NCBI GenBank assembly: GCA_947296775.1
Contig: CAMYRF010000033.1
Location: 1 to 7,917, forward strand
Source: an uncultured Mycoplasmatota bacterium
Lineage (GTDB): Bacteria > Bacillota_I > Bacilli_A > RF39 > UBA660
Length of the DNA: 7,917 nt
Reading direction: 5' to 3'
Below the pieces are notes generated by a model. The model worked only from the letters and a program-made list of their open reading frames with translations, was not told the origin of the DNA and ran no database searches. Shown here in pieces: positions 5,029-7,917 of this stretch (within the stretch, counting starts at the first letter, position 1; the number at the start of each line of letters is the position of its first letter). The position numbers were made by a program, and so were the translations under genes.

Positions 5029-6030
5029 TTATTTTCTAGGAATACTGTTGTAAATTTTCTTAAGTAAAATTGAAGAACGTTTAAGTTTATCTTCCATTGA
5101 TTTTACTTGTTCTTTTAAAATAGCATTTTCATTTTCTAATTTTTCATTTTCTTGACGAGCAGCTTTTAAAGTTCTAACACTTTCTAAATTATTTTTTCTA
5201 AGAGAATAAGCTTCTTCTCTTAAAGATTTAATTTGCTTCTTTTGCTCTTCAGCTATTTTTTTATTTTCTTTAAGCTCCTGATTTAATTTATCTAAATCAG
5301 CTTGAATACTATTATAATCATCTACAAAGCCATCTACTGCTTCACTTATATCATCAATAGACATATCACTTGAATAATCAGTCTCTTCAGAAACATCTTC
5401 TTTTTCTTCTACTAATGGTTCATCTCCAATTTCAATTTCAGAAATATCAAACGAATCATCAGCCATAAAGTCAGAATCATCAAAAGGTTCTTCAAAAGAT
5501 TCTTCATCAGTAATATTAAATTCTTCCATCGCATTAGATAAATTTTCAATTTCATCTAGTAAGCTTGCAGCATCACTAGTAGATAGATTAACCATAGCAT
5601 CAACAAAATCTTCAGACTCTTCTTTTTCCTCTATTTTCTTAGAAACCTTAGCTGGCTTAGATTTTTTACTTTCTTCAAGATAATCAGCATAAATATTAAG
5701 TTCTGTAATTTTACTCATAACATCTTCAATTCCAACACCATAAGTATTCATTAAATTACGAATATTTTTATCTTTAGAATATGTATCTAAAAAATCATCG
5801 TCATCAGGAATTAAAATATTAGCACGGAAAATTTGTTTTTCTTCTTTACCATTCTCGCCTTCACTAAAAGTTTCCTCCATACTATCGATAATAGTTTCAA
5901 CAAACTCTTCCTTTTCTCTAATAGCATCCTCTGGAGATTCCATTTTAAAAGCTTCAAATAAATTTTCATTTTCATTTCTAATGTTTTGCGCTAAATTTTT
6001 AATCTCTAAAAATCTATCCTTTTCCAACAT
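5029..6030 (-). CDS. Acidic coiled-coil protein of unknown function
   Basis: A 333-residue soluble protein that I do not recognise; no signal peptide or membrane helix is visible. Residues 1-120 look mainly helical (LEIKNLAQNIRNENENLFEAF; later NLMNTYGVGIEDVMSKI). Residues 136-235 are strongly acidic and low in complexity (runs of Glu, Asp and Ser, as in EEPFDDSDFMADDSFDI). Residues 240-325 form a long heptad-like coiled coil (DLDKLNQELKENKKIAEEQK and onward, ending KLKRSSILLKKIYNSIPRK), and the last segment turns basic. There is no Trp or Cys. The ATG at 6028-6030 has AGAGGTGGG upstream; the stop is TAA. It follows efp by 33 bases with no terminator between, so it is probably cotranscribed with rpmG and efp. 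The architecture suggests a scaffold or a partner for a larger assembly, such as the envelope or division machinery; that is speculation. Confidence 0.78.
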   Translation of the reverse strand: MLEKDRFLEIKNLAQNIRNENENLFEAFKMESPEDAIREKEEFVETIIDSMEETFSEGENGKEEKQIFRANILIPDDDDFLDTYSKDKNIRNLMNTYGVGIEDVMSKITELNIYADYLEESKKSKPAKVSKKIEEKEESEDFVDAMVNLSTSDAASLLDEIENLSNAMEEFNITDEESFEEPFDDSDFMADDSFDISEIEIGDEPLVEEKEDVSEETDYSSDMSIDDISEAVDGFVDDYNSIQADLDKLNQELKENKKIAEEQKKQIKSLREEAYSLRKNNLESVRTLKAARQENEKLENENAILKEQVKSMEDKLKRSSILLKKIYNSIPRK

Positions 6031-6063
6031 ATTCCCACCTCTTTTTATTCTTTATCCTTTTAA

Positions 6064-6621
6064 TTAAGCTCTAGAATCGTACTTTCCATCTTTAGTTGAA
6101 ACAATAACAGTTTCACCTTCATTAATAAATAATGGAACTTTAATAGAAAGTCCGTTTTCTAAAACAGCTTCTTTAGTAGCATTAGTAGCAGTATTGCCCT
6201 TTACTGCTGGTTCAGTACTTTCAACCACATATTCAATCTTATCTGGTAAACTAAGACCTAAAACTTCACTACCATAAAATGAAATATCAACATTAATACC
6301 TTCTTTTAGATATTTAGAATCCTCTCCTAAACTATCTTTATCAAGTTCAATTTGTTCATAAGTTTCCATATCCATGAAATTGTATTTCCCACCATTTTCA
6401 TATAAAAACTGCATTGAAGTTTTATTAATGTTAGCTCTTTCAAATTTAATATTAGTATTAAATGTTTGTTCAACTGTTGACCCAGTTCTCAAATTTTTAA
6501 GTTTAATTCGTACAAAAGCAGGGCCTTTTCCTGGCTTAACATGCATAAATTCAACTATTTGACAAATGTTCCCGTCAACAATAATTGTCATACCATTCTT
6601 AATGTCGTTTATATTAATCAT
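6064..6621 (-). CDS. efp: Elongation factor P
   Basis: EF-P binds between the P and E sites of the ribosome and relieves stalling at consecutive prolines. The 185-residue length is standard. The N-terminal KOW-like domain has the loop HVKPGKGPAF, with K32 in the position modified in EF-P proteins (5-aminopentanol in Bacillus subtilis, a beta-lysine derivative in Escherichia coli). The Pro before the loop Gly is typical of the Bacillus type. The central OB domain includes VRIKLKNLRTGSTVEQTF and YEQIEL; the C-terminal OB domain ends in IKVPLFINEGETVIVSTKDG and YDSRA. The ATG at 6619-6621 has AGGAGGG upstream and is 12 bases after the rpmG stop; the stop is TAA. The modification enzyme is not in this window. 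Second gene of the rpmG operon. Confidence 0.97.
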   Translation of the reverse strand: MININDIKNGMTIIVDGNICQIVEFMHVKPGKGPAFVRIKLKNLRTGSTVEQTFNTNIKFERANINKTSMQFLYENGGKYNFMDMETYEQIELDKDSLGEDSKYLKEGINVDISFYGSEVLGLSLPDKIEYVVESTEPAVKGNTATNATKEAVLENGLSIKVPLFINEGETVIVSTKDGKYDSRA

Positions 6622-6633
6622 AAAACCCTCCTA

Positions 6634-6801
6634 TTATTTTTTCTCTTTATGTAAAGTAGTTTTGTTACATTTTGGACAATGTTTTTTTAATTCCAAACGT
6701 TCAGGAGTGTTTCTTTTATTTTTTTCTACACGATAATTTTCTTCTTTACAAACAGTACAAACAAGTGTGATATTTTCTCTTGCTTCTCCTTTTTTTGCCA
6801 T
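6634..6801 (-). CDS. rpmG: 50S ribosomal protein L33 (zinc-ribbon form)
   Basis: A 55-residue basic protein of the large ribosomal subunit. It keeps both Cys pairs (C15-x-x-C18 in LVCTVCKEENY and C42-x-x-C45 in HCPKCNKTTLHKEKK), so it is the zinc-binding C+ form; many Bacillota also carry a Cys-free copy for zinc starvation. The middle has the typical KNKRNTPERLELKKHC. The ATG at 6799-6801 follows GGAGGGATATT; the stop is TAA. First gene of the rpmG-efp-coiled-coil operon, 43 bases after the PBP gene. Confidence 0.95.
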   Translation of the reverse strand: MAKKGEARENITLVCTVCKEENYRVEKNKRNTPERLELKKHCPKCNKTTLHKEKK

Positions 6802-6832
6802 AATATCCCTCCTTTTTTACATGTCTATTTAC

Positions 6833-6860
6833 ATTATAACAAATTATTTGTAAATTTCAA
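6833..6860 (-). promoter_or_regulatory. Sigma-A promoter of rpmG, inside the end of the PBP gene
   Basis: On the minus strand TTGAAA (6855-6860) and TATAAT (6833-6838) are 16 bases apart. A TG one base before the -10 makes it an extended -10. The -35 lies within the last codons of the PBP gene, so the rpmG operon starts separately even though I see no terminator between the two. Confidence 0.72.
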
Positions 6861-7917
6861 AGTATTTTTTTGAAATTGCCTGAGCAATTCTCTTATTAAT
6901 ACCAGATTGATGATTAGTCCTTCCATCATTCCTAGAAACATCAGGCGAAATAATAGTAAAAGTAACTTTTGGGTTATCACTAGGTGCATAAGCTGCAAAA
7001 GTAGTTGTAATAGTTTCTTTATCAACTACTCCATCATTATCAGTATCAATAAAACTTTGACTAGTCCCTGTTTTTCCAGCTGGTTTATAAGTCATATCAA
7101 TATAACCTGCACCAGTGCCATATTTTAATACCGCCTCAAATCCTTGATGCACTCTATCCATAAACTCTGGTTTAGTATCAACTTTATTCAATTCCTTAGA
7201 AGTAACCTCATCCTTAATCTTACCATCTTCATATAATCCCTTATACAAATAAGGCTGCATTCTTTTACCACCATTAGCAATAGTACCAATATATTGAGCA
7301 AGTTGAATTGGTGTATAAGTATCATACTGACCAATAGAAAAGTCAAGTAAATACCCAGCCCCTGTTTTAGAACCTTGGTAGCCCAAACTTTCAACTGGTA
7401 AATCAATTCCGGTTTTAATTCCAAGACCAAACTGTTTAAAAGTATTACGATAAGTATCAAAAGCTGCTTTATCAACCGTTAAAGGTTTATTATACTTATA
7501 ATTTCCATGACCTACTTTAATAGCTGTATAAAATTGATAAGTATTAGAAGATTGAGCAAGCGCTGTAATATCGTTTAATCTACCAAGCTGCTTCCAAGAA
7601 CACTTTTCAGGAGTCGCCGCTATTTTAACACACGTATCTTGACGATATTCACCAATCTTAAGTGCCCCAGTATTATAGCCAACAATTTGACTCGCTCCCT
7701 TAACAACTGATCCCATAACAACAGGCGAAGTTAAAATTCCTGGTGTATAATCATAAATTTTAGTTTGACCATTTTCCTCTTTAATTTGTTTTCCAGCCAT
7801 CGCTAAGATTTCACCAGTATTAGGATTAGTAACAATAACAAAAGAACGATTATAAAATTCGGTATTAGCTTCTTTCTTGGTTCTTGTAACTTCTTCAATT
7901 AATATATCCTCTACAGC
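6844..7917 (-). CDS. Class B penicillin-binding protein, PBP2/PbpA type (5' partial)
   Basis: A D,D-transpeptidase that crosslinks peptidoglycan on the outer face of the membrane. The 357 visible codons run open to the right edge, so the N-terminal anchor and dimerisation domain are missing; an internal ATG at 7798-7800 is not the start. Numbered from that Met, the active-site motif SVVK is at 31-34 with the nucleophile S31, SSN at 84-86 and KTGT at 243-246, all intact. Around them CSWKQLGRLNDITALAQSSN, FGLGIKTGIDLP and LLDFSIGQYDTYTPIQLAQY match elongation-type PBPs of Bacilli (PbpA/PbpH, PBP2) more than FtsI. Before SVVK the stretch VIVTNPNTGEILAMAG fits the family. Right after KTGT a short insert reads DTDNDGVVDKE, similar to a calcium-binding loop. 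The stop is TAA. Possibly preceded by other elongation genes beyond the window. Confidence 0.92.
   Translation of the reverse strand, partial: AVEDILIEEVTRTKKEANTEFYNRSFVIVTNPNTGEILAMAGKQIKEENGQTKIYDYTPGILTSPVVMGSVVKGASQIVGYNTGALKIGEYRQDTCVKIAATPEKCSWKQLGRLNDITALAQSSNTYQFYTAIKVGHGNYKYNKPLTVDKAAFDTYRNTFKQFGLGIKTGIDLPVESLGYQGSKTGAGYLLDFSIGQYDTYTPIQLAQYIGTIANGGKRMQPYLYKGLYEDGKIKDEVTSKELNKVDTKPEFMDRVHQGFEAVLKYGTGAGYIDMTYKPAGKTGTSQSFIDTDNDGVVDKETITTTFAAYAPSDNPKVTFTIISPDVSRNDGRTNHQSGINKRIAQAISKKYFEIYK

Noticed and set aside
7188..7475. Hydrophobic open frame inside the PBP gene
   Set aside because: It is fully contained in the conserved transpeptidase coding region in another frame; the same holds for the shorter frames at 6834-7025 and 6907-7128.

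Overview
The window looks like chromosomal core sequence from an AT-rich, low-GC Gram-positive bacterium (Bacillota, Bacilli side). Supporting signs are the infC-rpmI-rplT operon with a Bacillus-type L20 attenuator leader, near-consensus sigma-A promoters (TTGACA-17-TATAAT twice), strong GGAGG ribosome binding sites, A/T-rich codon use, and a class B penicillin-binding protein of the PBP2/PbpA type. A compact genome of the uncultured gut Bacilli/Mollicutes-related kind fits, but that placement is inference. MraY and the PBP imply that the cell makes peptidoglycan. I see no mobile element, CRISPR array, tRNA or rRNA.

Layout from left to right. (1) 1-657, minus strand: mraY, cut by the window edge, with one in-frame TGA at 67-69 after which the MraY-like reading continues. 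(2) 750-1244, minus: a HAD-type 5'(3')-deoxyribonucleotidase-like protein with its own consensus promoter. (3) 1376-2326, plus: a diacylglycerol-kinase-family lipid kinase, the only plus-strand gene, divergent from the HAD gene and convergent with rplT across a bidirectional terminator. (4) 2377-3836, minus: infC, rpmI and rplT behind a leader with a terminator and a competing antiterminator pairing. infC probably starts at ATC, and L20 carries a C-terminal Rho-N/SAP-like extension. (5) 3983-4906, minus: a membrane-anchored extracytoplasmic protein with three C-terminal Cys-x(8-9)-Cys units, a single-gene unit with promoter and terminator. (6) 5029-6801, minus: rpmG, efp and an acidic coiled-coil protein of unknown function, read as one operon from a promoter inside the end of the PBP gene and closed by a terminator. 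(7) 6844-7917, minus: the C-terminal transpeptidase part of a class B PBP, cut by the right edge.

The gene set serves translation (L20, L35, IF3, L33, EF-P) and envelope synthesis (MraY, PBP, lipid kinase, anchored surface protein). The points most worth a second look are the in-frame TGA in mraY together with no TGA among ten complete gene ends (possible UGA reassignment in a walled bacterium, or a point error), the L20 fusion to a nucleic-acid-binding module inside an operon regulated through L20, the ATC start of infC, and the cysteine-hairpin surface protein.
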